Below are positions 1-6,786 of a stretch of DNA of 10,000 bases, piece by piece (position 1 is the stretch's first letter; every line of letters begins with the position of its first letter). This DNA comes from Calditerrivibrio sp. Its GTDB lineage: Bacteria; Chrysiogenota; Deferribacteres; Deferribacterales; Calditerrivibrionaceae. Position numbers and translations under genes: made by a program. Location: positions 1 to 10,000 of the forward strand of contig JAIWOA010000062.1 of the NCBI GenBank assembly GCA_020217115.1, given 5' to 3'. The notes beneath the pieces are model-generated. The model saw nothing but the letters and a program-made list of their open reading frames with translations, had not been told where the DNA came from and did not search any database.

Positions 1-50
1 TGAAAATATCAACAAGAATGAGTATGATAATCAAGGGAAGAAGTTGTTTT

Positions 51-174
51 CAGAGAAAATATTTTAAAAAATAATAATTTTAAAGAGGTAAAAAGATTGA
101 CTGCTATATCTCATATTGTTGGTATAATCAAGTCTATAAATTAAAATTTGGTCAGAATAAAAAAACCTTGGTAG
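51..174 (+). repeat. Diverged repeat, copy 1 (inverted partner at 9434-9557)
   Basis: By hand alignment this 124-nt stretch matches the reverse complement of 9434-9557 at roughly 80% identity with two or three single-base gaps. The strongest shared blocks are CAGAGAAAATAT at the left end, TAATTTTAAAGAG, GATTGACTGCTAT, ATATTGTTG, TATAATCAAGTCT and, near the right end, TCAGAAT and TTGGTAG. A further shared TAGCTTAAA (172-180 here, 9399-9407 in the other copy) appears after an insertion of about 25 nt in copy 2, so homology may run a little further. One frame in this copy reads KRLTAISHIVGIIKSIN then stops. Whether this is decayed coding DNA or a non-coding dispersed repeat cannot be told from one window. 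Confidence 0.75.
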
Positions 175-271
175 CTTAAACGATAGCCTGTGGATATTTT
201 AACGTAAATATACTAAAATCTATTGGAGATATCCCTATAACTTAAAACTCAACACTCATAACTTAAAAAAA

Positions 272-300
272 CGAGATTGCCTTGCTTCACTTGCAATGAC
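272..300. repeat. Short hairpin-forming element of dispersed-repeat type
   Basis: The plus strand reads GAGATTGC, then a CTTGCTTCACTT centre, then GCAATGAC. ATTGC (276-280) and GCAAT (293-297) are inverted repeats. On the other strand this reads GTCATTGC...GCAATCTC, which has the layout of the common intergenic repeat containing GTCATTGCGAGG...GCAATCTC found in many copies in assorted proteobacterial and other genomes. Here the centre is eroded, so I read it as a degenerate relative. The family link is from memory of the motif and not a search. Only one copy is in the window. Confidence 0.45.
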
Positions 301-489
301 ACACATGTGACCACTAAACACTCAAAATTACTTCACTACATATATCTGCCTATGATAGTCTAAAAAGGGTTTGGATGAAAATAGTAAAAGGAAAGCTATA
401 GTTTTTCTTTAATATCGTTATGCTATTACGTTTTATATGAGGTTTTTAGATATATAAAATTAAATGCAGGAATAAATTATAAAAAAAAC

Positions 490-518
490 TTGACAAATTT
501 ATAAAAATTAAATATTGT
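490..518 (+). promoter_or_regulatory. Sigma-70 type promoter of the tRNA cluster
   Basis: TTGACA at 490-495 is a perfect -35 box. A 17-nt spacer leads to TATTGT at 513-518, a four-of-six match to TATAAT. Transcription would begin near 525, about 12 nt upstream of the first tRNA. The A-rich tract at 479-489 directly upstream fits an UP element. No other promoter is visible between the three tRNA genes, so one transcript probably carries all three. Confidence 0.7.
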
Positions 519-537
519 TTGTGTCCATTTTATGGTT

Positions 538-610
538 GCTGGCGTAGCTCAATCGGTAGAGCAGCTGACTTGTAATCAGCAGGTTGGGGGTTCAATTCCT
601 CTCGCCAGCT
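538..610 (+). tRNA. tRNA-Thr (anticodon TGT)
   Basis: The acceptor stem GCTGGCG (538-544) pairs fully with CGCCAGC (603-609), with T610 as discriminator. The anticodon stem GCTGA/TCAGC (564-568/576-580) encloses the loop CTTGTAA, giving anticodon TGT at 571-573, which reads ACA and other ACN codons. The D-arm (AGCTC...GAGC) and the TTCAATT T-loop are normal. Length is 73 nt. The 3' CCA is not encoded: the gene is followed directly by a T-run, so a CCA-adding enzyme is needed. It is first in a Thr-Tyr-Gly cluster, with an 8-nt spacer (TTTTTTAT) before the next gene. Confidence 0.97.
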
Positions 611-618
611 TTTTTTAT

Positions 619-701
619 GGGGAGATTCCCGAGCGGCCAAAGGGGGCAGACTGTAAATCTGTTGGCGTGCGCCTTCGGAGGTTCGAATCCTCCTCTCCCC
701 A
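619..701 (+). tRNA. tRNA-Tyr (anticodon GTA)
   Basis: The acceptor stem GGGGAGA (619-625) pairs with TCTCCCC (694-700), discriminator A701. The anticodon stem at 646-650/658-662 encloses CTGTAAA, giving GTA at 653-655. The long variable arm (about 663-676, with a GGC/GCC stem) is the class II arm expected of bacterial tRNA-Tyr. The T-stem GGAGG/CCTCC with loop TTCGAAT is regular. Length is 83 nt. CCA is not encoded. Anticodon-loop bases 36-38 are A-A-A, the context in which MiaA adds isopentenyl to A37 and MiaB then methylthiolates it, so this tRNA is a likely substrate of the MiaB encoded downstream (inference). Confidence 0.97.
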
Positions 702-710
702 CTTTTTTAT

Positions 711-784
711 GCGGGTGTAGCTCAGCTGGCTAGAGCATTAGCCTTCCAAGCTAAGGGTCGCGAGTTCGAATCTCGTCGCCCGCT
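711..784 (+). tRNA. tRNA-Gly (anticodon TCC)
   Basis: The acceptor stem GCGGGTG (711-717) pairs with CGCCCGC (777-783) with one G-U pair, discriminator T784. The anticodon stem TTAGC/GCTAA (738-742/750-754) encloses CTTCCAA, giving anticodon TCC at 745-747, which reads GGA and GGG. The T-loop is TTCGAAT. Length is 74 nt and CCA is not encoded. The 9-nt spacer ahead of it (CTTTTTTAT) is almost identical to the spacer between tRNA-Thr and tRNA-Tyr. In many bacteria Thr-Tyr-Gly is followed by another tRNA-Thr and the elongation factor Tu gene; neither follows here. Confidence 0.97.
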
Positions 785-897
785 TTAAATTACTTTCTCC
801 AATAATAATGTCTATTCCAATAATACCTAATTGTTAAATCTTGAAAAATCTTTCAATTGATAATATAATGCTTTGGAGAGATTTAATATTTTATCCA

Positions 898-925
898 TTG
901 ACAAAAGAGATGTTTTTGTAAATAT
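898..925 (+). promoter_or_regulatory. Promoter of the six-gene operon
   Basis: TTGACA at 898-903 is a perfect -35 box. A 16-nt spacer leads to AAATAT at 920-925, preceded by TG at 917-918 (extended -10). AATATT at 921-926 with a 17-nt spacer is the alternative reading. The start of transcription would be near 932, leaving a leader of about 25 nt before the ATG at 957. A perfect dyad, TTGAAA-AATC-TTTCAA at 841-856, lies about 40 bp upstream and might be an operator or a weak end to the tRNA transcript; its role is unknown. This promoter sits inside the longest open frame (from TTG at 873), which argues against that upstream start. Confidence 0.55.
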
Positions 926-945
926 TTTATTTAGAAAAGTGCCAC

Positions 946-951
946 AAGGAG
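946..951 (+). promoter_or_regulatory. Ribosome binding site fixing the start of the oxidoreductase gene
   Basis: AAGGAG at 946-951 lies 5 nt before the ATG at 957 and only 2 nt before the adjacent ATG at 954. The 957 start has the usual spacing. The TTG at 873 has only GGAG-like sequence downstream of it and no good Shine-Dalgarno upstream. Confidence 0.75.
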
Positions 952-956
952 ATATG

Positions 957-3788
957 ATGCCACATTTGACAGGTAATATTTTCGAAGACTTGAAAGAATT
1001 TTTGAAAGGTGATCTGTATACAGACAAATTGCGCAGATTGATGCACTCAACAGATGGGAGTATCTTTAAAGTAGAGCCTATAGCTGTAGTTTATCCAAAA
1101 AATAGAGACGATGTGCTTGAAACTGTAAATTTTGCAAAAAAATATGGTTTTAGCATCCATTCAAGGGGTGCTGGCAGTGGTCTTTGTGGTTCTGCGATTG
1201 GTCAGGGGATTATTCTTGATTTTTCAAAATATATGAATAGGCTAATTGAGATAAATTTTGATGAAAAATATTTCATTTGTGAGCCGGGGTATAGATTTGG
1301 GGAACTTGAAGCTGTTTTAAAAGGTAAAGGTCTTTTTTTTCCCCCTGATCCTTCCAGTGGTGAGTATGCAACATTTGGTGGTATGTATGGTACAAATGCT
1401 AGTGGTGCACATTCTGTAAAATATGGAAATGTTGCAGATTATATATTGGATGCAGAAATTGTTTTAAGCAATGGAGAGGTATATTCTGTAAGTGCTCTTC
1501 AAGAGGCAGAATATGATGAGTTGCCAGAAGCATTTAAAGAGCTTTATGATCTGTATGTTGATAACGAACAATTGATAGAATCCTCATACCCAAATATAAG
1601 ATATAATGTTGCAGGTTACAATTTAAAAAATCTTGTAAAGGATGGGAAATTAAATATTGGGAAGCTTCTTGCTGGTTCAGAAGGAACTCTCGCAATTGTC
1701 ACCAAACTGAAGTTTAGATTAGAAAAGAAACCAGACTTTGATACACTTGTTGTTGCATATTTTGACGATATAATATCATCTGCAAAGGCTGTTCAAAAGC
1801 TTATGCCATTAAAGCCTGCTGGTATAGAGATAATGGACAAATCTCTGCTTAGAATTGCCAAAGAGTCAGATGAGTCCCTCAGGGATAAAATACCGCATGG
1901 TATAGACAATGTACTTCTCATCGAATTTGATTCATATGATAAAGCTGAGGCTGAAGAAAATGCCATTTTGTCCAAAAGAATACTTGAAGAGGAGAGACTT
2001 GCCAGTAGTAGCTTTTTAGCTATAGATGAGGAGGATAAAAGTAAGTTTTGGGCTATAAGAAAGGCTGCTGTACCAATACTATATAAACTTAAAGGGGAAA
2101 AAAAGATACTTGCGTTGATAGAAGATGCAGCTGTTCCTCTTGACAATCTTGTAGAATATTTTCAGGGGACATACTCCTTACTGGAAAAATATCAGGTGGA
2201 TTTTGTGGTTTATGGTCATATTGCAAAGGGTCTTATGCATACCAGGCCGCTGTTAAATCTAAAAAATAGGGAAGATGTTCAGAAATTAAAACTTATTGCC
2301 GATGATTTTTTTGAAATGGTACATTCCCTTGGGGGGGCAATATCTGGTGAGCATGGGGATGGTAGAATAAGAAGTTGTTACATAGCAAAGCAATATGGGG
2401 AGATATATCCACTATTTTTAAAGGTAAAAAAGATTTTTGATGGTAAAAATAATCTAAATCCAGATATTAAAACTGAGAATGACGAATATCAGGTTATGAA
2501 GAATCTCAGGTATGGTGAGGATTACAAAACAGTAGACACAGGCCAGCAGATTTTAAAATGGGACAATAAATTTTATGAAGAAATTGAGAAGTGCCATGGT
2601 TGTTCAAAATGTACTACAATTACAACAGCCACAAGGATGTGCCCGATTTACAAATTTACAAGGGATGAAGCTGCTGCTCCTAAGGCCAAAGCAAATATTT
2701 TGAGGTATTTAATAAGTGGAGAAATAGATAGCCAGAGCATCTTTGAAGATGCTTTCCAATATGTTATAGATCACTGTGTTAATTGTGGCAGCTGTTACAA
2801 GGAGTGTCCTTCAAATGTTAATATCCCAAAGATGGCCATAGAAGCCAGAAGTAGATATGTTAAGAAATATGGTTCAACCCTTGAAAAGAGATTGCTTGTA
2901 AGTGCTGAGCTGGCAGGCAGGTATACAAGAAAATTTTCAAAGCTTTTAAATTTACCGATGCATTCAAAATTGATTAGAAGTGTAGCAGAGAGATTAACAG
3001 GGATATCTGCAAATAGAGAACCGGTAGAATTCCCTAAAAACTGTCTTTATGAGAGAGTGAAAAGGTATGAAGGTGAAGGGAATATCAAGGTGTTGTATTT
3101 TGCCGGTTGTTATGCATCATATATCAGACCTGAAATTGGAGAAGCAGCTATTAAGGTTCTAAAAAGTTTAGGAATACAGGTTGTTATCCCAAATCAGCAC
3201 TGTTGTGGGCTTCCAATGTTGTCAAAGGGTATGGCAGATGCTGCCAGAGAGAAGATAACGGAAAATCTCCATTCATGGAAAAAACTTGTATACGATGTTG
3301 ACTATATTGTGGTTACATGTTCATCCTGCGGTTTATCCCTTTCTGAAGAGTGGAGCTATCTTACAAACGATACTATAACTGCTGTAATAAAGCAGAAGCT
3401 TATACATATAAGTTCTCTGGTAAATAGATATATGGGTGACAGAAAATTTAAAGCACCAAATAATATCAAGCTTTCCTACCACATGCCATGTCATTTGAAG
3501 GTTCAAAAAGATTCTGAGTCTTCTATTAAAATGCTCAGTAGTATTGAAAATATAGATGTAGAAAATTTAAATTCCCACTGTTGTGGTATGGCTGGTAGCT
3601 GGGGTATTTCTGCCAAAAATTATGATCTAAGTATAAAAATAGGTTCACCAATGACTGAAAAGCTAAATAACTCTAATTCCCATTTAGGGGTTACCGATTG
3701 CCCTACATGTAGAATTCAGATGGAACATATGAGCGCAAAATCTATAAAACACCCAATAGAGATACTTGCAGAATGTTTAGATACATAA
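957..3788 (+). CDS. FAD-linked oxidase / iron-sulfur oxidoreductase fusion (GlcD-GlcF type)
   Basis: A 943-residue protein joining the two halves of a 2-hydroxyacid dehydrogenase. Residues about 40-270 are the FAD-binding (PCMH-type) domain, with SRGAGSGLCG at 69-78, a PPDPSSGEYATFGG stretch and AGSEGTLAIVTK. A C-terminal FAD-oxidase domain follows, ending in a GEHGDGR motif. Two [4Fe-4S] clusters come next: C546/C549/C552/C562-P, with nine residues before the fourth Cys, and CVNCGSCYKECP at 607-618. Two CCG domains follow, with C718, CC749-750, C788/C791, C845, CC875-876 and C915/C918. This order matches the single-chain D-lactate/D-2-hydroxyglutarate dehydrogenase family (YdiJ and relatives), which oxidise a 2-hydroxyacid and pass electrons through Fe-S centres to a quinone or another carrier. 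The substrate cannot be read from sequence. No signal peptide or membrane span is visible, so it is probably cytoplasmic or peripheral to the membrane. It is the first gene of the operon. The 957 start follows from the RBS and promoter; a start at 873 would add 28 unlike residues. Confidence 0.88.
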   Translation: MPHLTGNIFEDLKEFLKGDLYTDKLRRLMHSTDGSIFKVEPIAVVYPKNRDDVLETVNFAKKYGFSIHSRGAGSGLCGSAIGQGIILDFSKYMNRLIEINFDEKYFICEPGYRFGELEAVLKGKGLFFPPDPSSGEYATFGGMYGTNASGAHSVKYGNVADYILDAEIVLSNGEVYSVSALQEAEYDELPEAFKELYDLYVDNEQLIESSYPNIRYNVAGYNLKNLVKDGKLNIGKLLAGSEGTLAIVTKLKFRLEKKPDFDTLVVAYFDDIISSAKAVQKLMPLKPAGIEIMDKSLLRIAKESDESLRDKIPHGIDNVLLIEFDSYDKAEAEENAILSKRILEEERLASSSFLAIDEEDKSKFWAIRKAAVPILYKLKGEKKILALIEDAAVPLDNLVEYFQGTYSLLEKYQVDFVVYGHIAKGLMHTRPLLNLKNREDVQKLKLIADDFFEMVHSLGGAISGEHGDGRIRSCYIAKQYGEIYPLFLKVKKIFDGKNNLNPDIKTENDEYQVMKNLRYGEDYKTVDTGQQILKWDNKFYEEIEKCHGCSKCTTITTATRMCPIYKFTRDEAAAPKAKANILRYLISGEIDSQSIFEDAFQYVIDHCVNCGSCYKECPSNVNIPKMAIEARSRYVKKYGSTLEKRLLVSAELAGRYTRKFSKLLNLPMHSKLIRSVAERLTGISANREPVEFPKNCLYERVKRYEGEGNIKVLYFAGCYASYIRPEIGEAAIKVLKSLGIQVVIPNQHCCGLPMLSKGMADAAREKITENLHSWKKLVYDVDYIVVTCSSCGLSLSEEWSYLTNDTITAVIKQKLIHISSLVNRYMGDRKFKAPNNIKLSYHMPCHLKVQKDSESSIKMLSSIENIDVENLNSHCCGMAGSWGISAKNYDLSIKIGSPMTEKLNNSNSHLGVTDCPTCRIQMEHMSAKSIKHPIEILAECLDT

Positions 3789-4981
3789 CGTTATTTTTAA
3801 TACTGTTTGTTTCTAATATTTATGCTGACATTGAAAACTATTATGTCGGCTTGCGTGCATTTGATGACAAATTTTATGATGTTGCTGCAGATAGTCTAAA
3901 AAAATTTGTCGATGAGGACAATTCTTCCAGAGAATCTAATTTTGCAAAATATCTACTTTACAAAATTCATATGAATACCCATGAATACAAAACAGCAAAA
4001 TTTTATCTGGATATTATAAAAAATATTAATGATGAAAGATTTGATAGTAAAACGATCCTTTTTGATGATATATTTTTGACTGCATTGGAAGATTGTGAGA
4101 AAGCTTATAAAATAATTGATAGTCATAAAGATGTAAATCTCACAAAGGCATTATTAGGGACCAAATGTTCCCTGGATAACAATACCGATATCATAGATTT
4201 ACCTTCGATGTCGGATAGAATGAAATTCTACTATATTATGCAGATCGAGAATCGGGAAAAGATAAAGGAAACCTTCGAATTAATTGATAAAAAGAAGCTT
4301 TCAAATATGGAACTAAAGGCATTGAGTATAAAATTATACAAACTTGAACTTATGAAAGAATTTTGGGATGTTTATGAAAGATATAGGGACAAAGATACTA
4401 TAAATCTGGCAATTGAAAGGGTCTGGAAAACAGGTAAATATGAAGATGTTTTGAAGGGTTACAAATATAATAGCAAACTTCAGCTTTTACCAGAGACCTA
4501 CTGTATGGTTTTAGATGCAAATTTTAAACTCAATAGAACCTTTGACTGTAGTATAGTGGACAAATGTTTTTCCGAAAAAAATGAAAACTATGCTAAGGCT
4601 ATGTTTCAATGCCTTGTTAATAATGCTGATAACAAAAAGTTAAAACAGTTTGTAGATAGTCTTAGCGATAATTACACATCTTTTTTTTGTGAGACAGGGG
4701 AATACCTTATTAGTAATAAAATGTTGGGGAAGAGTAGATACGGTTTGTTGAAAAAATGTGGCAATCTATATGATATTTCAGAAAATCTATTAAAAAACCG
4801 ATTTTTTGATGAGTTGATACTTTTACACAGGGATATTAAGGATGATAGATCCCATTTTTATCTTTCATACTCCTATGGTATAAAAAACAATAAAAAAGAA
4901 TTAAAAAAATACTATTCTATGATTGGGGATCTTAATTTAAAAGATAGATTAAAAAAGAGGTTTGGAAAAATATTAAGATGA
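3773..4981 (+). CDS. Exported TPR-like helical repeat protein of unknown function
   Basis: A 402-residue protein I do not recognise by name. It opens with a clear Sec signal peptide, MFRYITLFLILFVSNIYA, with cleavage likely before Asp19. There is no lipobox Cys, so it is probably a soluble periplasmic protein rather than a lipoprotein. The mature part is rich in Lys, Asp, Tyr and Leu and looks all-helical. Residues about 20-50 (NYYVGLRAFDDKFYDVAADS and onward) and 57-90 fit tetratricopeptide-like helix pairs, and similar short helices continue to the C-terminus. The start overlaps the oxidoreductase gene by 16 nt, and its stop is interlocked with the miaB start (ATGA), so it is probably translationally coupled to both. 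Such proteins often scaffold envelope complexes, but no partner is indicated here. Its placement between a redox enzyme and a tRNA-modifying enzyme is unexplained. Confidence 0.8.
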   Translation: MFRYITLFLILFVSNIYADIENYYVGLRAFDDKFYDVAADSLKKFVDEDNSSRESNFAKYLLYKIHMNTHEYKTAKFYLDIIKNINDERFDSKTILFDDIFLTALEDCEKAYKIIDSHKDVNLTKALLGTKCSLDNNTDIIDLPSMSDRMKFYYIMQIENREKIKETFELIDKKKLSNMELKALSIKLYKLELMKEFWDVYERYRDKDTINLAIERVWKTGKYEDVLKGYKYNSKLQLLPETYCMVLDANFKLNRTFDCSIVDKCFSEKNENYAKAMFQCLVNNADNKKLKQFVDSLSDNYTSFFCETGEYLISNKMLGKSRYGLLKKCGNLYDISENLLKNRFFDELILLHRDIKDDRSHFYLSYSYGIKNNKKELKKYYSMIGDLNLKDRLKKRFGKILR

Positions 4982-6288
4982 CAAAAAAACTCTATATAAA
5001 AACCTTTGGATGTCAGATGAATGAATATGATACAGAGAGGATTATATCTGCCTTTGAAATGATGGGGTATGGGATGACAGATGATCCATCGGAAGCTGAT
5101 TTTGCAATTATAAACACCTGCAGTGTGAGGGAGAAACCCAGTGAAAAAGTCAAAAGTGAAATAGGAAGGTTAAAAAAATACAAGAAAGATAATCCAAATT
5201 TTAAGATAGGTGTAGCTGGTTGTGTCGCCCAGCAGGAAGGGGAGGCAATTTTAGATTCAAATAGTTATGTGGACATGGTTTTAGGAACAGATGGGATACC
5301 AAGGATTGGTGAGGTAGTTGAAAGGGTAGAAAATGGTGAACGAATTGCTGTAACAGAGTTCTCCTCTGATAATTTTACCATACCTAACTTTTCTCGAAAT
5401 AGATCTGTAAGTGCTTTTGTCACTATAATGAAAGGTTGTGATAATTTTTGTAGTTACTGTATTGTACCCTATGTAAGGGGAAGGGAAAAAAGCAGAAAGT
5501 CTATCGAAATTCTTGATGAAGTGAAATATTTAGTGGATAATGGAGTAAAAGAGGTAACTTTTTTAGGTCAAAATGTAAATTCCTATGGAAAAAACCTTGA
5601 CGAAAATATAAATTTTACACAGTTTCTATATATGGCAACCAAAATAGATGGATTGGAAAGGATAAGATTTGTTACATCTCACCCTAAAGACTTTAGCGGT
5701 GAGCTTGTGGATCTTATTTCTTCTGAAGAAAAAATTTGTGAGTACCTTCATCTTCCATTGCAGGCTGGATCTGATAGCGTATTGAAAAAGATGAATAGAG
5801 GATATTCCTATTCTGAATATTTTGAAAAGGTTTCAATGGCGAAGGAAAAAATTAAAAACATTGCTATCTCCTCTGACTTTATCGTTGGTTTCCCGGGGGA
5901 GAAAGATGATGACTTTTTAAAAACCCTCGATGCTATAAAGGAGATAGAGTATGAGACTATTTTTGCCTTTAAATATTCTCCCAGACCAGGTACGAAAGCC
6001 TCAGATATTGAAGATGATGTTTCTGAAATAGTAAAATCTCAAAGACTTAAGAAACTGCTGGATGAACAGGAAAAGATCACTTCAAGGTTGTTAAAAAGTC
6101 AGATTGGTGAGATTCAAGAAGTAATGGTTGAGGGTATTAGTAAAAAGGATAATAAGGTTTTTTCTGGGAGGAATAGGAGAAATAGAATAGTAAATTTTGT
6201 TTCTTCTAAGGTTTTAAAGGCAGGGGATATTGTTAATGTAAAAATATTAGAGGCGAAAAAGAATTCTCTTTATGGAGAAAAGATATAA
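4978..6288 (+). CDS. miaB: tRNA-2-methylthio-N6-isopentenyladenosine synthase MiaB
   Basis: A 436-residue methylthiotransferase, the usual length for MiaB. The N-terminal MTTase domain has KTFGCQMN with C12, NTCSVREK with C48 and AGCVAQQEG with C82, the three ligands of the auxiliary [4Fe-4S] cluster. The radical-SAM core has MKGCDNFCSYCIVPYVRGRE with C154, C158 and C161 (CX3CX2C). Typical MiaB blocks follow: FLGQNVNSYG, RIRFVTSHPKDF, HLPLQAGSDSVLKKMNRGY and SDFIVGFPGE. Residues about 372-436 form the RNA-binding TRAM domain. The enzyme adds a methylthio group to i6A37 of tRNAs that read UNN codons. The features fit MiaB rather than RimO (whose target is ribosomal protein S12) or MtaB. The start overlaps the upstream stop in ATGA, and the next gene begins 17 nt downstream. 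Confidence 0.96.
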   Translation: MTKKLYIKTFGCQMNEYDTERIISAFEMMGYGMTDDPSEADFAIINTCSVREKPSEKVKSEIGRLKKYKKDNPNFKIGVAGCVAQQEGEAILDSNSYVDMVLGTDGIPRIGEVVERVENGERIAVTEFSSDNFTIPNFSRNRSVSAFVTIMKGCDNFCSYCIVPYVRGREKSRKSIEILDEVKYLVDNGVKEVTFLGQNVNSYGKNLDENINFTQFLYMATKIDGLERIRFVTSHPKDFSGELVDLISSEEKICEYLHLPLQAGSDSVLKKMNRGYSYSEYFEKVSMAKEKIKNIAISSDFIVGFPGEKDDDFLKTLDAIKEIEYETIFAFKYSPRPGTKASDIEDDVSEIVKSQRLKKLLDEQEKITSRLLKSQIGEIQEVMVEGISKKDNKVFSGRNRRNRIVNFVSSKVLKAGDIVNVKILEAKKNSLYGEKI

Positions 6289-6305
6289 ATAGTTTTGGAG
6301 GCAAG

Positions 6306-6779
6306 ATGCTTCAGTTTAAAGTAAAGTGCGTTATAAAAGACCCTTTGGTTTCCACCTATTCGGTTGTTTTACAGAGTATCGATGACAATTACATGATAGT
6401 CATCCCAATTGGTCCATTTGAAGCAGAAGCTATATATACACGTCTTGTGAATATAAGATCATCGAGGCCTATGACCCATGACCTCATGGGGAATATTTTA
6501 TCACAGCTTGGAGATGTGAAGCTTATTAGAATGTGTATAGACTCCATAAAAGATGGCATTTTTACTGCAAAATTGGAGATGGAGCATGGAGGTAAACCTT
6601 TAAGAATTGACTGTAGACCATCAGATGGGATTGCTCTCTCCCTCAGATCAAATACACCAATATATGTGGAGGAAGATCTGGCAAAAAGAAAAAATTGTGT
6701 ATCCAAAAGATGTTTGAGCGATAGGGAGAAGGTACTTATAGAACAGCTTATGATGGATCAAGAGATGACATACCTTTAG
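6306..6779 (+). CDS. Bifunctional nuclease (DUF151/BFN) family protein
   Basis: A 157-residue cytoplasmic protein of the DUF151 family. Diagnostic blocks are IPIGPFEAEAI (33-43), RPMTHDL (54-60), a FTAKLEM strand (86-92) and IDCRPSDGIALSLR (101-114) followed by TPIYVEE. The family includes a plant protein shown to have RNase and DNase activity and the Thermotoga structure TM0160; bacterial roles are mostly untested, so nuclease activity is family knowledge and not shown here. The C-terminal 35 residues are a charged tail. The ATG is served by GGAGG at 6297-6301 with 4 nt between. It follows miaB by 17 nt and precedes the amidohydrolase by 7 nt, so it is co-transcribed. A link between this family and tRNA or RNA handling with MiaB is tempting but is inference. 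Confidence 0.9.
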   Translation: MLQFKVKCVIKDPLVSTYSVVLQSIDDNYMIVIPIGPFEAEAIYTRLVNIRSSRPMTHDLMGNILSQLGDVKLIRMCIDSIKDGIFTAKLEMEHGGKPLRIDCRPSDGIALSLRSNTPIYVEEDLAKRKNCVSKRCLSDREKVLIEQLMMDQEMTYL

Positions 6780-6786
6780 GTGATAT

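Larger units (their letters stand above)
1..489. other. AT-rich region with no complete gene
   Basis: No frame here has a convincing start plus ribosome binding site plus a protein-like translation. Frame 2 is open from base 2 to a TAA at 64-66 and could be the last 21 codons of a gene that begins before the window, but its translation is hydrophilic and unrecognised. Frame 3 is open to 74, so the choice is not supported. The stretch contains the repeat at 51-174 and the hairpin element at 272-300. Around 241-270 and 313-330 it also has loosely repeated tracts such as AACTCAACACTCATAACTT and AAACACTCAAAA, which look like degenerate dispersed-repeat sequence. The remainder (about 340-489) is plain AT-rich DNA, ending in an A-rich stretch just ahead of the tRNA promoter that could act as an UP element. 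Confidence 0.5.

Noticed and set aside
241..330. Possible tandem repeat of ACTCAACACTCA-like units
   Set aside because: The units are too degenerate and irregular to call a tandem array; kept only as a remark on the intergenic region.
532..720. Plus-strand open frame of 62 codons
   Set aside because: It runs through tRNA-Thr, tRNA-Tyr and the start of tRNA-Gly; the translation is that of tRNA sequence.
873..956. N-terminal extension of the oxidoreductase from a TTG start
   Set aside because: It contains a good promoter, has no RBS of its own, and the RBS at 946-951 serves the ATG at 957.
827..1027. Minus-strand open frame of 66 codons
   Set aside because: It overlaps the promoter and 5' end of the oxidoreductase gene and has no recognisable protein pattern.
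1793..2146. Minus-strand open frame of 117 codons
   Set aside because: It is antisense to the FAD-oxidase domain; the Ser/Leu-rich translation is the usual shadow of a low-GC gene.
6389..6706. Minus-strand open frame of 105 codons
   Set aside because: It is antisense to the DUF151 gene, which has clear family motifs in the other strand.
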